64,000 nt of DNA from Kosakonia pseudosacchari (GCF_900184035.1 NZ_FXWP01000013.1:310001-374000); one strand, 5' to 3'; counted from the stretch's first letter, positions 40,981 through 50,435 are shown. Made by a program: numbers and translations. The notes: a model not told the origin generated them from the letters alone.

Positions 40981-41997
40981 TTAGTCGGGATAGCCCTGCG
41001 GGTGGCGAGACTGCCAGCGCCAGGTATCTTCTGCCATTTCGTCAAGCGTACGGGTTACGCGCCAGTTCAGCTCTTTAGCCGCTTTGCTGGCATCGGCCCA
41101 GTAAGCCGGGAGATCGCCATCGCGACGCGGCGCATAGTGCCAGGCCACCGGTTTGCCACAGGCTTTACTGAAGGCGTTCACCACATCCAGCACGCTGCTG
41201 CCGACGCCCGCGCCGAGGTTATAAATATGCACGCCCGGTTTGCCGGCCAGTTGTTGCATGGCGGCCACATGGCCATCAGCCAGATCCATGACGTGGATGT
41301 AATCACGCACGCCGGTGCCATCTGGTGTCGGGTAATCACTGCCAAAGATCGCCAGTGAATCGCGGCGGCCAACCGCAACCTGGGCGATATATGGCATCAG
41401 GTTGTTCGGGATGCCCTGCGGATCTTCGCCCATATCGCCTGATGGATGTGCGCCAACCGGGTTGAAGTAGCGCAGCAGCGCAATGCTCCACTCCGGCTGT
41501 GCTTTTTGCAGGTCGGTGAGGATCTGCTCCACCATCAGTTTGCTTTTGCCGTAGGGGCTTTGCGGCGTGCCGGTCGGGAAGCTTTCCACGTAAGGAATTT
41601 TTGGCTGGTCGCCGTAAACGGTGGCGGAGGAGCTGAAAATGAAGTTTTTAACATTCGCGGCGCGCATGGCGTTAATCAGGCGCAGCGTGCCGTTGACGTT
41701 GTTGTCGTAATACTCCAGCGGTTTCGCCACGGATTCGCCAACGGCTTTCAGCCCGGCGAAGTGAATTACCGCTTCAATGGCGTGATCGTGCAGGATCTCT
41801 GCGAGCAGCGCTTCATCACGAATGTCGCCTTCGACGAACAGCGCGGCTTTTCCGCCAAAGCGTTCGATCTCATTAAGCACGCTGCGCTTACTGTTACAGA
41901 GATTGTCGAGAATGATAACGTCGTGGCCGTTTTGCAACAGTTGTACGCAGGTATGACTTCCAATGTAACCGCTACCACCTGTAACCAGAACTCGCAT
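40981..41997 (-). CDS. galE: UDP-glucose 4-epimerase
   Basis: The 338-residue short-chain dehydrogenase-type enzyme has [10 protein letters not shown] at residues 7-16 (NAD binding) and the catalytic Tyr-Lys pair in [14 protein letters not shown]. It opens galETKM. The ATG at 41997 follows GGAGGGAAAT; the frame is open to 42039 but that covers the promoter. The internal gal operator lies in its first codons. Confidence 0.98.
   Translation of the reverse strand: MRVLVTGGSGYIGSHTCVQLLQNGHDVIILDNLCNSKRSVLNEIERFGGKAALFVEGDIRDEALLAEILHDHAIEAVIHFAGLKAVGESVAKPLEYYDNNVNGTLRLINAMRAANVKNFIFSSSATVYGDQPKIPYVESFPTGTPQSPYGKSKLMVEQILTDLQKAQPEWSIALLRYFNPVGAHPSGDMGEDPQGIPNNLMPYIAQVAVGRRDSLAIFGSDYPTPDGTGVRDYIHVMDLADGHVAAMQQLAGKPGVHIYNLGAGVGSSVLDVVNAFSKACGKPVAWHYAPRRDGDLPAYWADASKAAKELNWRVTRTLDEMAEDTWRWQSRHPQGYPD
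41963..41978 (-). promoter_or_regulatory. Internal gal operator (O-I) within galE
   Basis: On the minus strand the site reads GTGGTAGCGGTTACAT, identical as I recall it to the E. coli internal GalR operator. It lies 113 bp, centre to centre, from the external operator. Confidence 0.9.
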
Positions 41998-42025
41998 ATT
42001 TCCCTCCATAAAGCATTTGATATGA

Positions 42026-42091
42026 ACAAACCTTAGCATAACAGAGAGGTGAAAACTGTGACATGGGATAAATTAGTGGAATCGTTTACAC
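42026..42091 (-). promoter_or_regulatory. gal promoter region with CRP site and external operator (O-E)
   Basis: On the minus strand the external GalR/GalS operator GTGTAAACGATTCCAC lies at 42076-42091. A CRP half-site TGTCACA is at 42056-42062 within the usual weak gal CRP site, and overlapping -10 candidates appear in TTATGCTAAGG near 42029-42040. The arrangement copies the E. coli gal P1/P2 control region with GalR loop formation. Confidence 0.85.
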
Positions 42092-42125
42092 TCAATTTTC
42101 TGCCAGCCGGTTTGCGGGGTAAACG

Positions 42126-42152
42126 CCAGAAAAACCCCGCAATAGCGGGGTT
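42126..42152 (-). terminator. Terminator of the DUF2167/M50 operon
   Basis: On the minus strand AACCCCGC-TATT-GCGGGGTT is followed by a T-run, 61 bases after the protease stop and upstream of the gal promoter. Confidence 0.88.
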
Positions 42153-42213
42153 CGTCCGACGTAAGTAAAAAGTCTTAAAATGACGTTACTGCGGTGCAGC
42201 AACGCAGGCAGCG

Positions 42214-42909
42214 TCAGCGAAAGCCGGATAACGCCTCGTGGAGGTTATAAGTCATCAGGGAGAGCCAGGCAATCAGCCCGAAGTACAAAAGCGTATATTC
42301 CAGACGTTTGCCAGGGGTCAGCGTGTCGAGATTGGGTTGATCATGGCGTCGCGCCCAGATTTGGGATGCCGCGAGAAAGCACACCAGCAGTAACAACGGG
42401 CTCGGGTGAAGATAAAAGAAACCCAACAGTACGGGAATGCCCAGATACCAGATCTTGCGCGAGATGGCGACCGTAATGCGCCCGCCATCCAGCGGCGGCA
42501 CGGGGATCAAGTTAAACAGATTAAGGACAAAACCGGAATAGGCCACCGCCATCAGCAGCGAACTGTGGAAATACTCCGCCAGATAGTAGCAACCGAGGGC
42601 AGCAAGCGAACCGAGCAGCGGGCCGGCAATGCCGACCCAGGCTTCGGTTTCCGCATCTGGCAGCTCATCTTTCAACGCGATCCAGGCACCCACAAAGGGG
42701 ATAAACATCGGTAATCCCGTCGCTAACCCACGTTGACGCGCCGCCAGATAGTGTCCCAGCTCATGGCAAAACAACAGCACCACAAACCCGGTCGCATAAG
42801 GCCAGCCGAAGGCGAGCGCGTAAGTGGCGATCGACAGCAGCATGGTGGCCCCGGAAAGGAAAAACTTCCCGAGGCTTGCCCCTTTAAGCAGCAGCAAGAG
42901 CATGCTCAT
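42214..42909 (-). CDS. Site-2-protease-like (M50) membrane zinc metalloprotease
   Basis: The 231-residue protein has five to seven hydrophobic segments and both M50 active-site elements. HELGH in LLFCHELGHYLAARQRG (near residues 49-53) supplies the two His ligands and Glu. NLIPVPPLDGGRI (near 137-149) carries the third, Asp, ligand. No PDZ or CBS domain is visible, so it is the minimal type. It follows the DUF2167 gene by 3 bases, a tight two-gene operon placed between galE and modF, where E. coli has nothing. Its substrate is unknown; the neighbour is the obvious candidate partner. Confidence 0.88.
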   Translation of the reverse strand: MSMLLLLLKGASLGKFFLSGATMLLSIATYALAFGWPYATGFVVLLFCHELGHYLAARQRGLATGLPMFIPFVGAWIALKDELPDAETEAWVGIAGPLLGSLAALGCYYLAEYFHSSLLMAVAYSGFVLNLFNLIPVPPLDGGRITVAISRKIWYLGIPVLLGFFYLHPSPLLLLVCFLAASQIWARRHDQPNLDTLTPGKRLEYTLLYFGLIAWLSLMTYNLHEALSGFR

Positions 42910-42912
42910 GGC

Positions 42913-43836
42913 TTACCCGGCTTTTTTGCGAAACAGCATTTTTTTCACGCCCATGCCGAATGCCGCCACGGCGATCAGGCCAAGTTTCCAGAACTTCAGC
43001 AACGTCACGCCGATAAGCGCCAGCAGGCCCAATTTTTTCGCCGCAAGACCACCAATCAGCGCCGCCAGGCCATATTCGGCAATTTTGTCGGTAGAGGCAT
43101 TAAAGTCGCTGTATTTTTTGCCGTCGTTAAAGGTCACGGCGTTGAGTAACGTTTTGGCGAGTGGTTTTTCCTGCTCAACGGCGCCGCGATCGGTTACCAG
43201 GTTTAACGACAGATAACCTTCACGACCCAGCAGGTAGGTGTTGTAGTTAACACCCTGTTCTTTTTCCGGCACGTTGCTGCCAATATCGCGGATTGCCGCA
43301 GACCAAATCAGGCGATGCGTCGCCGATTCGTAGGTTGGTTTTTCTACCCAACCCAATACTTCAATTGGCGGGATGCCTTTTTCGCTACGCTCTTTATTGC
43401 CCGCTTTGGTGCCTTCCTGCAAATTACTCAGCAGTTCGTCGGCATCCCAGTCTTTGGCATCGTCATCTTTGATATAACCGGCATCGGCATATTCAATAGA
43501 GACAAAGCCAGAAATATCATTACTGAATACCAGACCATAAAAAGAGTTGTTATCAACATGGTTACCCAGCGCGCGCATAAATACCGCAGCCTGCTGTGAC
43601 GGAATATAAGCGAAACCTTCGGGCAGGTTCAGAATCGCCTGATTACCCAGATCAATTTTATGCGGGCCATGAATACTGGCTCGCTGCATATTTTCGACGG
43701 CTTGTTTTAATTGTGCTTCCTGCCCGGAAGCGGATGTCTGCGCGTTCTCATCGGCGAACGCGACACTGCAGAAACCCAGTAACAGCGCCGCGGCCAGAGA
43801 AACGGCGCGGGTCATGCGGAGGAATTGATTCATCAT
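42913..43836 (-). CDS. DUF2167 membrane-anchored periplasmic protein
   Basis: The 307-residue protein has a signal peptide of about 28 residues ending SVAFA. A periplasmic domain of about 200 residues contains LPEGFAYIPSQQAAVFM, GLVFSNDISGFVSIEYADAGYI and IEVLGWVEKPTYESATHRLIW, typical of DUF2167. Two C-terminal membrane helices rich in Gly/Ala/Leu follow, and a basic tail (KKMLFRKKAG) should face the cytoplasm. The family has no assigned function. Coupling to a site-2-type protease suggests regulated processing of one of its helices, which is inference only. A second ATG lies at 43833. Confidence 0.85.
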   Translation of the reverse strand: MMNQFLRMTRAVSLAAALLLGFCSVAFADENAQTSASGQEAQLKQAVENMQRASIHGPHKIDLGNQAILNLPEGFAYIPSQQAAVFMRALGNHVDNNSFYGLVFSNDISGFVSIEYADAGYIKDDDAKDWDADELLSNLQEGTKAGNKERSEKGIPPIEVLGWVEKPTYESATHRLIWSAAIRDIGSNVPEKEQGVNYNTYLLGREGYLSLNLVTDRGAVEQEKPLAKTLLNAVTFNDGKKYSDFNASTDKIAEYGLAALIGGLAAKKLGLLALIGVTLLKFWKLGLIAVAAFGMGVKKMLFRKKAG

Positions 43837-44007
43837 AGTCCCGTAATTTTTACCCGGCGTCTATCGACGGGCTTTTTTCTTGCCATAACAAAAACTGGCC
43901 GCCGACAATTTTATGTTGCCAACTGACCAGTCAGAGATCGTTATTATGTTGCTTATTTAAAACGGGGCTATTACATCATATCCTGCTAAATTGAACCATC
44001 CCCCTAA
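43837..44007 (-). promoter_or_regulatory. Leader and promoter region of the DUF2167 operon
   Basis: The 171-bp gap contains near 43853-43873 a hairpin (CCCGGCGTC-TAT-CGACGGG on the plus strand) followed on that strand by CTTTTTTCTT. There is also an ACTGGTCAGT / ACTGGCC repeat pair near 43896-43935. A promoter for the minus strand must lie here, but I do not see near-consensus -35/-10 boxes. Confidence 0.35.
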
Positions 44008-45477
44008 TTATTGTGATGTAAGTTGATAACGATATCCGTCACCTTCTGGTACAAATTCCAGCCGGTGGGTAATACAAGCGGGCGCGTCGCCGGCATGGTG
44101 CGAAACAAATAATAGCTGGGTTTCGCCTTCGCTAATTAATACATCAACAAAGCGGCGAATAAGCTGGCGGTTTAAAGGATCAAGGCCCTGTAACGGTTCA
44201 TCAAGAATGAGCAGCGTCGGGTGCTTGACCAGCGCCCGTACAATCAGCGCCAGCCGCTGCTGACCCCAGGAAAGGCTATTAAACGGTGCGTCGGCAGTGT
44301 GCGTATCGAAACCTAAAATATCCAGCCAGCGTTGTGCCAGTTTGTGTTGTTTGTCCGATACCGCCTGGTAAATACCAATCGAATCGAAATAGCCAGAGAG
44401 GATCACATTACGCACGTTGGTGCTGACGCGGTAATCCAGATGCAGGCTGCTGCTGACATAGCCAATATGCTTTTTGATATCCCAGATGGTTTCACCGCTG
44501 CCGCGACGACGGCCAAACAGCGTCAAATCATTGCTGTAGCCCTGCGGATGATCGCCGGTTATCAGGCTCAGTAGAGTAGATTTGCCTGCGCCGTTCGGGC
44601 CGACAATCTGCCAGTGCTCACCGGGGTTTACCGTCCATGAAAGGTGATCGATGATTGGCCGGTCGTTATAAGAGACAACACCATCGTTCAGCACGATAAG
44701 CGGCGCGTCTGCGTTCAATGTTTCGCGCGCCGGGGGCGCATCCGGTTCCGGCAACGTGATACCGGATAATTTTTCGCTGTGGGCTAACTGGGCGATCAAC
44801 GCTTGTTGCAGCAGGGCTGCTTTTTCTCCGGTCTCTGTGAGCGAGCAATCCACCAGAACCCCAGCGTATTGCACGAAGTCCGGGATCTCATCAAAGCGGT
44901 TCAGCACCAGCACCAGTGTAAAGCCGTCGGCATTGAGGCGCGCAAGCAACTCTGCCAGTTGCTGGCGTGAATGGACGTCAAGCCCGTCGAAAGGCTCATC
45001 CAGGATCAGTAAATCCGGTTCGGACATCAGGGCCTGGCACAGCAGCGTTTTACGGGTTTCGCCGGTCGAGAGGTATTTAAAGCGCCTCTCCAGCAGATGT
45101 GCGATGCCAAACTGTGTCGCCAGTTGTGCGCAGCGCTGCGCGTCTTGCACCTCATCCTGAATAATCTCGGCGGTGGTACGCCCGGTATCCTCTTCGTCGG
45201 GGCTGAGCATATCGGTGTTATTGCGCTGCCACTCGTCGATGACCAGTTTTTGTAACTGCTCAAAAGAGAGGCGGGTGAGGCGGGTAAACTGGCACTGACG
45301 TTCACCTTTCAGCAAGGTCAACTCCCCCGCCAGCGCGCGAGCAAGCGCTGACTTGCCGCTGCCATTCGCGCCGACAAAAGCCCAACTTTCGCCAGCGCGT
45401 AGCGCTAAGTGTTCAATATGCAGCGTGCGGGTGTCGCTAAGACGAAACGTACCTTGCGAAATTTGCAATGACGACAT
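44008..45477 (-). CDS. modF: ModF, duplicated ABC ATPase of the molybdate region
   Basis: The 489-residue protein contains two ABC ATPase domains in tandem. The first has FVGANGSGKSALARAL, an LSTGETRK signature and LLILDEPFDGLD. The second has IVGPNGAGKSTLLSL, an LSWGQQRLALI signature and LLILDEPLQGLDPLN. No membrane segment is present. It is linked to molybdenum use by its position after modE and was formerly called PhrA; the exact role is unsettled. I start at 45477 (MSSLQISQGTFRLSD), as in E. coli, rather than four codons earlier. Confidence 0.95.
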   Translation of the reverse strand: MSSLQISQGTFRLSDTRTLHIEHLALRAGESWAFVGANGSGKSALARALAGELTLLKGERQCQFTRLTRLSFEQLQKLVIDEWQRNNTDMLSPDEEDTGRTTAEIIQDEVQDAQRCAQLATQFGIAHLLERRFKYLSTGETRKTLLCQALMSEPDLLILDEPFDGLDVHSRQQLAELLARLNADGFTLVLVLNRFDEIPDFVQYAGVLVDCSLTETGEKAALLQQALIAQLAHSEKLSGITLPEPDAPPARETLNADAPLIVLNDGVVSYNDRPIIDHLSWTVNPGEHWQIVGPNGAGKSTLLSLITGDHPQGYSNDLTLFGRRRGSGETIWDIKKHIGYVSSSLHLDYRVSTNVRNVILSGYFDSIGIYQAVSDKQHKLAQRWLDILGFDTHTADAPFNSLSWGQQRLALIVRALVKHPTLLILDEPLQGLDPLNRQLIRRFVDVLISEGETQLLFVSHHAGDAPACITHRLEFVPEGDGYRYQLTSQ

Positions 45478-45544
45478 GATGTATCCCATTTTTTGCAGCG
45501 AAGAAACTCAGGGATACGTGCAATGGACTATCTTGTCAATGCGA

Positions 45545-46333
45545 TTAGCATAACGTGGCGATAATCACGCGATCGGCATTAAAATATGCGGTCACTTCGC
45601 TCTGTTCCTGCAAATTATCCATCTCGTGCGTCGGCACGGTGGCGCACAGCACCTGGCCGTCAGGCAGTGTCATCAGCACTTCACTCTGTTGCTCGCCGCG
45701 CTCGATATGGCTGATGCGCCCGGTAAGCTGGTTATCCGCCTGCGCGGCGCGTTTGGCATCTTGTGTGATGCTCACCCACGGCGCTTTCAGCAGCACCAGC
45801 ACCTCTTTGCCTTCGTCGAGGCCCAGGCGTTCGCCGCTTTGCGCGGTGATAGCGACTTTGAGGCGGGTTTCGCCGTCCGCCAGCAACACGTCGACATGTT
45901 GCTGCACGTCGTTGTGTTCGCGCGCGGTTATAGTGCCAAACCACTGGTTGCGGGCGCTGGTCTGCAGTGAGAATCGCGAAATCGCCGCCAGCAGGCTGTT
46001 TAACGGCAGGGCGTCATCATTACTCAGCACGTCAAACGCTTTTTGCTGGATTTGCGCTAACAGATCGTAAAGTTCAATTAAGCGTTGCCCGTAGCGCGTC
46101 ACCACCGCGCCGCCGCCGCCTTTACCGCCGGTCGCGCGGTCAACCAGCGGCTGTTCGCTGAGTTGGTTCATCTCATTAATGGCGTCCCAGGCGCTTTTAT
46201 AACTGATGCCAGCGTTCTTCGCGCCCTGGCTGATGGAGCCGGTTTCAACTATCTGCTTGAGCAGGGAGATACGACGCGGATCGGCAAAAAGGCGCTGCTG
46301 GAGTTTGAGTGTGAGGAGAATTTCAGCCTGCAT
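45545..46333 (-). CDS. modE: ModE, molybdate-responsive transcription regulator
   Basis: The 262-residue dimeric regulator has an N-terminal winged helix (GSISQGAKNAGISYKSAWDAINEMN, ATGGKGGGGAVVTRYG) and two C-terminal Mop domains with SARNQWFGTI and the repeated KVAIT or VLVLLKAPWV strands. These bind molybdate. It represses modABC and activates molybdenum-enzyme genes. It is transcribed with modF and diverges from acrZ. The ATG at 46333 gives the E. coli start MQAEILLTLKLQ. Confidence 0.97.
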   Translation of the reverse strand: MQAEILLTLKLQQRLFADPRRISLLKQIVETGSISQGAKNAGISYKSAWDAINEMNQLSEQPLVDRATGGKGGGGAVVTRYGQRLIELYDLLAQIQQKAFDVLSNDDALPLNSLLAAISRFSLQTSARNQWFGTITAREHNDVQQHVDVLLADGETRLKVAITAQSGERLGLDEGKEVLVLLKAPWVSITQDAKRAAQADNQLTGRISHIERGEQQSEVLMTLPDGQVLCATVPTHEMDNLQEQSEVTAYFNADRVIIATLC

Positions 46334-46497
46334 TACGCAATGTCCTGGCAAAAGAACTATTGTGAAGGAAAACCGTCACTAAACCTAGCCTGATGCCGGT
46401 GAATGCGCATAACGTTGCGAGGCCAATCGCACAAAAGGCGAGTGTTTTTCACCTGAATAAGGCTAGAATGCCCCGTTGACAATTTCTGGAGACGACT

Positions 46498-46647
46498 ATG
46501 TTTGAGTTGTTGAAAAGCCTGGTGTTTGCCGTCGTCATGGTGCCTGTCGTGATGGCGATTATCCTGGGGCTGATTTATGGCCTGGGTGAAGTGTTTAACG
46601 TGTTTTCCGGCGTCGGTCGCCGCGATCAAAGCCGTCAGCAACGCTGA
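46498..46647 (+). CDS. acrZ: AcrZ, small accessory protein of the AcrAB-TolC pump
   Basis: The 49-residue single-helix protein reads [20 protein letters not shown] at its start and ends in a charged tail. It matches E. coli AcrZ (YbhT) in length and sequence. AcrZ lies against AcrB in the membrane and alters export of some drugs. A TGGAGACG ribosome site precedes it and a terminator follows after 13 bases. Its place between modE and modA is conserved. Confidence 0.95.
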   Translation: MFELLKSLVFAVVMVPVVMAIILGLIYGLGEVFNVFSGVGRRDQSRQQR

Positions 46648-46658
46648 TCCTCTCTTGC

Positions 46659-46684
46659 AAACGCCCGCTTTCGCGGGCGTTTAT
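46659..46684 (+). terminator. Terminator of acrZ
   Basis: The stem ACGCCCGC-TTTC-GCGGGCGT (46661-46680) is followed by TTTA, a strong stem with a short T-run. Confidence 0.75.
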
Positions 46685-46783
46685 CTGTCAGATATTCAAG
46701 ATTTCCCCACTTCCTGCCGATATATTTAAATAGGTCGCTAATTCTTGATGGGTATTACCTAACCGCCGGGAAACTCTGGTAAT

Positions 46784-46811
46784 ATCGTTATGTTTTTTTG
46801 TATATAACGAT
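46784..46811 (+). promoter_or_regulatory. ModE operator of modABC
   Basis: A 28-bp dyad with outer arms ATCGTTAT and ATAACGAT and inner TATA matches the ModE-binding palindrome. It ends 17 bases before modA and should overlap the transcription start, so molybdate-bound ModE would repress. Confidence 0.87.
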
Positions 46812-46828
46812 ACTCACAGGAGTTACAA

Positions 46829-47605
46829 ATGGCACGTACATGGTTACGCCTTTTGGCCGGGGCGGCATTAACGCTCTCCGTTGCCGGGCATGCTCTGGCG
46901 GATGAAGGTAAAATTACCGTTTTTGCCGCAGCGTCACTGACCAACGCAATGCAGGATATCGCGGCGGCCTATAAAAAAGAGAAAAACGTCGAGGTGGTCT
47001 CCTCGTTTGCTTCTTCTTCGACACTGGCGCGCCAGATTGAAGCGGGAGCACCCGCGGATCTGTTCATTTCTGCCGATCAGAAATGGATGGATTACGCGGT
47101 AGAGAAAAAATCTATCGATACTGCAACCCGCGTAACACTACTTGGTAACAGCCTGGTGGTTGTGGCACCTAAAAGCAGTGCGCAGGGCGATATCGTCATT
47201 AATGCTAAAACCGACTGGAATAGTCTGCTGAAAGGCGGACGTGTGGCCGTTGGCGACCCGGAACATGTTCCGGCAGGGATTTATGCCAAAGACGCATTGA
47301 CCAAACTGGGCGCGTGGGAAACCCTGTCGCCGAAGCTGGCTCCGGCGGAAGATGTGCGCGGGGCGCTGGCGCTGGTGGAACGCAGCGAAGCGCCGCTCGG
47401 CATTGTTTACGGCTCTGACGCGGTTGCCAGTAAAGGGGTGAAAGTGGTCGGGACTTTCCCGGAAGATTCACACCAAAAAGTTGAATACCCGCTGGCTATT
47501 ATCGACGGTCATAAAAACGCGACGGTAACGGCGTTTTATGACTATCTGAAAGGCCCGCAGGCTTCTGAAATCTTTAAACGTTACGGATTTACAACGCACC
47601 AATGA
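46829..47605 (+). CDS. modA: ModA, periplasmic molybdate-binding protein
   Basis: The 258-residue protein has a signal peptide of about 24 residues (GHALA cleavage). Oxyanion-site blocks include VFAAASLTNAMQDIA, SSFASSSTLARQIEAGAPAD and GDPEHVPAGIYAKDAL. It delivers molybdate or tungstate to ModBC. It overlaps modB by 4 bases (ATGA). Confidence 0.97.
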   Translation: MARTWLRLLAGAALTLSVAGHALADEGKITVFAAASLTNAMQDIAAAYKKEKNVEVVSSFASSSTLARQIEAGAPADLFISADQKWMDYAVEKKSIDTATRVTLLGNSLVVVAPKSSAQGDIVINAKTDWNSLLKGGRVAVGDPEHVPAGIYAKDALTKLGAWETLSPKLAPAEDVRGALALVERSEAPLGIVYGSDAVASKGVKVVGTFPEDSHQKVEYPLAIIDGHKNATVTAFYDYLKGPQASEIFKRYGFTTHQ

Positions 47606-48291
47606 TATTGACGGATCCCGAATGGCAGGCGGTTTTGCTGAGCCTGAAAGTCTCATCCCTGGCGGTGTTATTCAGTTTGCCCTTTGGGATCTTCTTTGCC
47701 TGGTTGCTGGTACGCTGCACGTTTCCGGGCAAAGCGCTGCTCGACAGTTTGCTGCATCTGCCGCTGGTACTGCCGCCGGTGGTGGTGGGGTATTTATTAC
47801 TGGTGGCGATGGGACGACGCGGTTTCATTGGCCAGTGGTTGTATGACTGGTTTGGTATCACCTTTGCCTTTAGCTGGCGCGGCGCGGTGTTGGCCGCCGC
47901 GGTGATGTCCTTCCCGCTGATGGTGCGCGCTATCCGTCTGGCACTTGAGGGGGTTGATACCAGACTGGAGCAGGCGGCTCGTACGTTAGGTGCCGGGCGC
48001 TGGCGCGTTTTTCTCACCATCACATTACCGCTTACCTTGCCAGGGATTATCGTCGGCACGGTGCTGGCCTTTGCCCGTTCACTGGGTGAATTCGGCGCGA
48101 CGATCACCTTTGTTTCCAATATTCCGGGTGAAACCCGCACCATTCCTTCTGCCATGTACACCCTGATTCAGACGCCTGGCGGTGAAGGCGCGGCGGCGCG
48201 GTTATGTATTATCTCGATTGTGCTGGCGCTGGTTTCGCTGTTGGTTTCTGAATGGCTGGCGCGCATTAGCCGCGAAAGGACAGGGAGATAA
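47602..48291 (+). CDS. modB: ModB, molybdate ABC permease
   Basis: The 229-residue inner-membrane permease has five to six helices and the EAA loop [21 protein letters not shown] that docks on Mod[15 protein letters not shown] is typical of molybdate and sulfate permeases. It starts inside the modA stop and ends two bases before modC. Confidence 0.97.
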   Translation: MILTDPEWQAVLLSLKVSSLAVLFSLPFGIFFAWLLVRCTFPGKALLDSLLHLPLVLPPVVVGYLLLVAMGRRGFIGQWLYDWFGITFAFSWRGAVLAAAVMSFPLMVRAIRLALEGVDTRLEQAARTLGAGRWRVFLTITLPLTLPGIIVGTVLAFARSLGEFGATITFVSNIPGETRTIPSAMYTLIQTPGGEGAAARLCIISIVLALVSLLVSEWLARISRERTGR

Positions 48292-48293
48292 CC

Positions 48294-49352
48294 ATGCTGG
48301 AGCTGAATTTTACCCAGACGCTGGGGACGCATCGCTTACGCATTGCTGAAACGCTGCCCGCCAGCGGCATCACCGCCATTTTTGGCGTTTCGGGTGCCGG
48401 GAAAACGTCGTTAATCAACGCGATTGGCGGCCTGACACATCCGCAGCAAGGGCGGATAACGCTCAATAATCGCGTGCTGTTTGATACCGAAAGCAAAATT
48501 TGCCTGCCGCCGGAGAAGCGGCGTGTCGGCTATGTTTTCCAGGATGCACGGTTGTTTCCCCATTACAAAGTGCGCGGAAACCTGCGTTACGGCATGGCCA
48601 AATCCATGGCTGGCCAGTTTGACAAACTGGTGGCGTTACTCGGTATCGAGCCGTTACTGGATCGTTTACCCGGCGGGCTTTCCGGTGGGGAAAAGCAGCG
48701 GGTGGCAATTGGTCGTGCGTTATTAACCGCGCCGGAGCTGCTATTGCTGGATGAGCCACTGGCGTCGCTGGATATTCCGCGTAAGCGCGAATTGCTGCCG
48801 TACCTGCAACGGCTGGCGCGGGAGATCAATATCCCGATGCTGTATGTCAGCCACTCCCTGGATGAAATTCTGCATCTGGCGGATAAAGTGATGGTGCTGG
48901 AGGCGGGAGAAGTGAAGGCCTTCGGCAGCCTGGAAGATGTCTGGGGTAGCCGCGTAATGAACCCGTGGCTACCGGCGGAGCAACAAAGTAGCGTGTTGAA
49001 AGTGGTGGTGCTGGAGCACCATCCGCACTATGCGATGACGGCGCTGGCGCTCGGCGATCAGCACATTTGGGTCAACAAGATTGACCTTCCGCTGCAAAGC
49101 GCGCTGCGGATCCGTATTCAGGCGACGGATGTTTCGCTGGTCCTGCAGCCACCGATGAATACCAGTATCCGTAATATTCTGCGTGCGAAAGTGGCGCAAT
49201 GTTTTGATATCGACGGCCAGGTGGAAGTGCAACTGGAAGTGGGTAGCCGTACTCTGTGGGCGCGTATCAGTCCGTGGGCCAGAGATGAGCTGGCCGTGAA
49301 GCCAGGTCAGTGGTTATATGCGCAAATCAAAAGCGTGTCGATAACCGCGTGA
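48294..49352 (+). CDS. modC: ModC, molybdate ABC ATPase
   Basis: The 352-residue protein has a Walker [11 protein letters not shown], signature [15 protein letters not shown], Walker [13 protein letters not shown] and a C-terminal Mop domain ([17 protein letters not shown]) that allows trans-inhibition by molybdate. It completes modABC. Only a modest hairpin (49411-49429) separates it from convergent ybhA. Confidence 0.97.
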   Translation: MLELNFTQTLGTHRLRIAETLPASGITAIFGVSGAGKTSLINAIGGLTHPQQGRITLNNRVLFDTESKICLPPEKRRVGYVFQDARLFPHYKVRGNLRYGMAKSMAGQFDKLVALLGIEPLLDRLPGGLSGGEKQRVAIGRALLTAPELLLLDEPLASLDIPRKRELLPYLQRLAREINIPMLYVSHSLDEILHLADKVMVLEAGEVKAFGSLEDVWGSRVMNPWLPAEQQSSVLKVVVLEHHPHYAMTALALGDQHIWVNKIDLPLQSALRIRIQATDVSLVLQPPMNTSIRNILRAKVAQCFDIDGQVEVQLEVGSRTLWARISPWARDELAVKPGQWLYAQIKSVSITA

Positions 49353-49410
49353 GCGGCGGATACGCAAGCTGCGATTCATTGGGCGATGACATCATCCCAC
49401 GCCCGGTATT

Positions 49411-49429
49411 CGCCCCTGCGTCAGGGGCG
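49411..49429. terminator. Hairpin between modC and ybhA
   Basis: The stem CGCCCCTG-CGT-CAGGGGCG lies between the two convergent genes. The T-run is poor (TCATCTTTTA), so it is a weak terminator at best. Confidence 0.5.
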
Positions 49430-49460
49430 TCATCTTTTACCGGTGAACCTGGGCCGCCGT

Positions 49461-50279
49461 TTACAGCAGTTCTTTGTAGATAAATTGCGCAATGCTGTCG
49501 ACGGTGTTGTCGCCAATCACTACATTCGCATGGGCTTTTACCGCATCGTCGGCATTGCCCATCGCCACGCCGACACCGGCGGCTTCCAGCATGCTGATAT
49601 CGTTATAGTTATCACCAAATGCCACCACGTCTTTCATCGATAGCCCCTGTGACGCCACCCATTCGCGCAGACGTTTGCCTTTGCTATTGCCCGCGCGGGC
49701 AATATCGACCTGATCATGCCATGACCATTCGCACTCCAGCCCCAGGGTTTGCTCCACGTGGTGGGCAAAATTTTTCAGTTTCTGCGTGTCGGTATCGGTG
49801 AGCGCGAATTTCCAGATAGCCTCCACTTCCTGCGCCGCTGTGCGCAGGGAAGCCACTTGCCGGAAGACCGGGCGCTGCTCTGGCGGTAACTGTTGCGCCC
49901 AGGTGTTGGTGCGCTCAACATGACCCGTTGGTTTTTCATACAGCATAGCGTTGTCGACATACATCAGGCCGTGAACCGCATGCTCATCAAGCAGTGTGAT
50001 TAACTGCTGGGCTTGTAAAACCGGCAATGGATCGGCGCTTAACACTTTTTTTGCATGATAATCATACAAATAAGTGCCATTACAGCAAATTGCAGGTGTA
50101 TCCAGCGCCAGTGCCTGATAAAAAGGGTGGATGGCAACATGATGCCGACCTGTCACGATAATGAGTTGATGTCCGGCGGCTTTTGCGCGAGCCAGCGCTT
50201 CAAGGGATGAGGGCAGAAGCGTTTTTTTCGGGGTCAGTAGCGTACCGTCTAAATCCAGTGCAATCACGCGCGAAGTCAT
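49461..50279 (-). CDS. ybhA: YbhA, HAD-family pyridoxal phosphate phosphatase
   Basis: The 272-residue Cof-type HAD hydrolase has nucleophile motif VIALDLDGTLL (Asp9), motif II VTGRH and motif IV VVAFGDNYNDISMLEAAG. E. coli YbhA dephosphorylates pyridoxal 5'-phosphate and some sugar phosphates. The length equals the E. coli protein. It is divergent from pgl across a 156-bp gap. Confidence 0.94.
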   Translation of the reverse strand: MTSRVIALDLDGTLLTPKKTLLPSSLEALARAKAAGHQLIIVTGRHHVAIHPFYQALALDTPAICCNGTYLYDYHAKKVLSADPLPVLQAQQLITLLDEHAVHGLMYVDNAMLYEKPTGHVERTNTWAQQLPPEQRPVFRQVASLRTAAQEVEAIWKFALTDTDTQKLKNFAHHVEQTLGLECEWSWHDQVDIARAGNSKGKRLREWVASQGLSMKDVVAFGDNYNDISMLEAAGVGVAMGNADDAVKAHANVVIGDNTVDSIAQFIYKELL

Positions 50280-50435
50280 ATCGTATTCCGTGGTCGATGT
50301 TGAAATTCAAATGTCCGGGGATGGTACACCGGGTCACCGGCTGCGCAAAATCTCCGGGTAAAATTCAGCATCAACCAACAAAAGCAGCTATCCTGGTTAC
50401 TTAATGCAAAGAAGAATTAGAGGAAAGGAGCGTTC

